Positions 61,954 to 64,000 of a stretch of 64,000 nucleotides of DNA are shown piece after piece. Each line of letters begins with the position of its first letter. The stretch's first letter is position 1. Source of the stretch: Gambelia wislizenii. Its lineage: Eukaryota; Chordata; Lepidosauria; Squamata; Crotaphytidae. The notes under the pieces were generated by a model that was not told where the DNA came from, ran no database searches, and saw only the letters and a program-made list of their open reading frames with translations. The position numbers and the translations under genes were made by a program. The stretch is from assembly GCA_030847615.1 (NCBI GenBank), contig JAUMIR010000001.1, positions 89,949,501 to 90,013,500 of the forward strand. The letters are read 5' to 3'.

Positions 61954-64000
61954 TAATTGGTCTGCCCTCGAAGGCTAATGGAACCAATTGGATTCCAGAA
62001 AGCCTTGGAGGGTTTAATGGTTGGTAACGCCGGTGATTCTGTTGAAGCTTTGGATAATATTTGGAACCCCGATCTCACCAAGGCTATCGACACAATCGCT
62101 CCCAAACATCCTTTCTGGCCTGCTCCTAACTGTAAGCCCTGTTATTCAGAGGAGCTTAGGAAGATGAAGTGGGCTGGACAATAACTAGAGCGCACCTGGT
62201 GGAAGACTCGACTCTTATCCAACAAGACTCATCATAGGAATTTCCTTGATTCTTATTGAGAGGCGATATGTGCAGCGCAGAAGTCTTTCTCCTCTGCACG
62301 TATTGCGTCTGCAGAGTCCTGTCCAGCGGAACTGTTTAAGGTGGTGGGGGAGCTGATGCAGATTCCACCCGCATAGAACCCCTTACTTAACCCAATAACG
62401 GACTGCTGTGATGTGTTTAACATCCACTTTGCAGATAAAATCTCTCGGATAAGAGCCGACTTAGATGCAGTGTTATGACAGAATCTACAGACGAGGTGTC
62501 CAGCAACTCCGTTGATGAAATTTTATTGGATCAGCTTCAATCTGTGAATACTGATGACGTGGACAAGCTCCTTGGTAGAGTGAGGAAGATGACCTGTCCC
62601 CTCGATCCCTGTCCATTGTGGCTGGCCACACAAGGGCGTGACGCATTGAGAGTATTCCTTAGGGATATTATCAATGCGTCCTTCAGGGGAGGGGGGTCCA
62701 ATCCATCCTGTCTGAAGGAAGCGGCAGTTAAGCTGCTCCTGAAAAAGCCTTCCCTGGACTGCTTGGACAGGAACAACTATAGGCCAGTCTCCTTGCTGCC
62801 TTTTCTAAGCAAGGTGATTGAGAGGGCGGTCGCTTCCCAACTCTAAGCTGTCTTGGATGAAACCGATTATCTAGATCCATTTCAAACAGGCTTTAGGATG
62901 GGATATGGAGTTGAGACTGCCATGGTTGCTCTGGCTGACGACCTCCTCTTGGGTATCGACAAGGGTAGTGTGACACTGTTGGTGCTCTTGGACCTCTCAG
63001 CGGCCTTCGATACAATAGATCATTCCATCCTCTTGGATCGCCTGAGGGGGTTAGGGAGGCACTGCCTTGCAGTGGTTCCACTCCTTCCTCTCGGGCAGAT
63101 CCCAGAGGGTGAGGCTCGGGGACAGTTGCTCTATTAGAATAGAGCTTAACTGTGGTGTACCTCAGGGTGCCATTCTGTCTCTGATGCTATTTAACATCTG
63201 TATGAAGCTGCTGGGAGAGATCATTTGGAGGCATGGAGTACGGTGTCATCAGTATGCTGATGACATCCAGATATATTTCTCCATGTCTCAGTTGTCAGCT
63301 TCGACTTCAGATGGCGTCTCTCCTCTCAATGATTGTCTTAAAGCAGTAATGGACTGGATGAGGAAAAACAAATTGGGACTGAATCCAGACAAAATGGAGG
63401 TACTAACAGTTACGCGCCCGAAACCAGGTCTGGGAATACAACTTCCAATCCTGGATGGAACTACACTCTCCTCCAAGGACTGTGTTCGCAGTCTGGGGGT
63501 GCTCCTGGACCCGTCTCTCCTGATGTCTAATCAGGTAAATGCGACAGTCAGGAGTGCCTGTTATCAACTTTGGCTGATATGCCAGCTGCACCCTTTCCTG
63601 GAAACCAGGGACCTCGAAACTGTGGTACATGCACTGGTAACCTCCCGTCTGGATTTCTGCAATGCGCTCTACATGGGGCTACCCTTGTGCTTGACTCAGA
63701 AACTTCAACTAGTTCAGAACATGGCAGCCAGGTTGATTTCTGGTGTTTCCAGAAGAGAGCACATAACACCTGTGCTAAAGGCTCTCCACTGGCTGCCTAT
63801 TAGTTTCCGGGCACAGTACAAAGTGTTGGTTATGAACTTTAAAGCCCTACATGGCTTGGGTCCAACTTACCTCTGGGACTGCCTCTTCCCATATGACCCT
63901 CCCTGTGCCCTTCGGTCTTCTGGGAGGAATGTGTTACAACCTATGAAAACAAGGCTGTCAGTGACCTCCTAGAGGGCCTTCTCTGCTGCCACTCCCAGAT
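61954..64000 (+). mobile_element. L2 LINE, running off the right edge
   Basis: A 5'-truncated L2 of more than 2 kb. Its left border lies near GGTCTGCCCTCGAAGG. It is the longest L2 in the window and encodes most of the RT. It entered an LTR copy, so it is younger than that LTR. Confidence 0.92.
61957..63972 (+). pseudogene. L2 reverse transcriptase, several breaks
   Basis: After PIGFQKALEGLM (61984-62020), and stops near 62182 and 62256, the frame 62475-62846 gives DKLLGRVRKMTCPLDPCP, NASFRGGGSNPSCLKEAAV, LLLKKPSLDCLDRNNYRPVS and LPFLSKVIERAV. A TAA at 62844 precedes AVLDETDYLDPFQTGFRMGYG, LLVLLDLSAAFDTIDHSIL (first catalytic D) and a frameshift at about 63060. Frame 63067-63972 gives FLSGRSQRVRLGD, CGVPQGAILSLMLFNI and the catalytic Y-A-D-D at 63253-63264. 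It then runs through NKLGLNPDKMEVL, SLGVLLDPSLLM and HALVTSRLDFCNALYMGLP to a TAG at 63970. The core motifs are intact but the frame is not. Confidence 0.9.

Noticed and set aside
63067..63972. 301-codon ORF as a host gene
   Set aside because: All motifs are those of L2 reverse transcriptase.

Overview
The window looks like nuclear DNA from a squamate reptile, probably an iguanian lizard. The reasons are the mix of repeats: CR1 LINEs ending in ATTCTATGAT-type tails, L2 LINEs with (TTA)n or similar tails, a Penelope-like element, tRNA-headed SINEs with an RTE/BovB-like 3' tail, Tigger/MER2-like TA elements and many palindromic MITEs. This assignment rests on family knowledge; the genus cannot be read from the sequence. 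I find no convincing host exon, tRNA or rRNA gene on either strand. Every protein-like stretch I recognise is a decayed retroelement ORF.

Layout. 1-5.1 kb: a GC-rich hAT-like element carrying a minisatellite, inserted in an older repeat, then CR1 and L2 3' ends. 5.1-10 kb: sparse repeats, a TTC tract and quiet sequence that may include conserved non-coding DNA. 10.1-12.4 kb: a 5'-truncated LINE of a zinc-finger-tailed family, flanked by a 36-bp target duplication. 12.8-19.1 kb: a Tigger-like MITE, a Penelope-like element with inverted terminal arms, another LINE fragment, and an L2 split by a MITE. 19.1-28 kb: mostly quiet, with three large palindromic elements and a SINE inside a Tigger-like element. 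28-34 kb: L2, SINE, small MITEs and a solo LTR. 34.5-36 kb: the best candidate non-coding regulatory stretch. 36.1-49.2 kb: a nest of one MITE family (TIR GGACTTTATCAGAC), split in one copy by a near full-length CR1 (itself split by a LINE fragment) and in another by a second MITE; two more solo LTRs lie here. 50.8-52.4 kb: a three-level nest (LTR in Tigger-like MITE in CR1). 52.4-64 kb: an antisense CR1, L2 copies, more MITEs, and an L2 running off the right edge after breaking a second copy of the 50.96-kb LTR.

No set of genes here works together as a pathway. The value of the window is the insertion record. Several boundaries are fixed by target-site duplications that can be read directly: 8 bp for hAT-like, 3 bp for three palindromic families, TA for Tigger-like, 4-5 bp for LTRs and 36 bp for one LINE. 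Nesting gives a relative age order. The most unusual items are the Penelope element with inverted arms, a 110-codon acidic ORF inside a solo LTR, a conserved stem-loop plus (GA)n tail at the 3' end of one LINE family, and a run of GCT codons replacing the catalytic aspartates of a reverse transcriptase.
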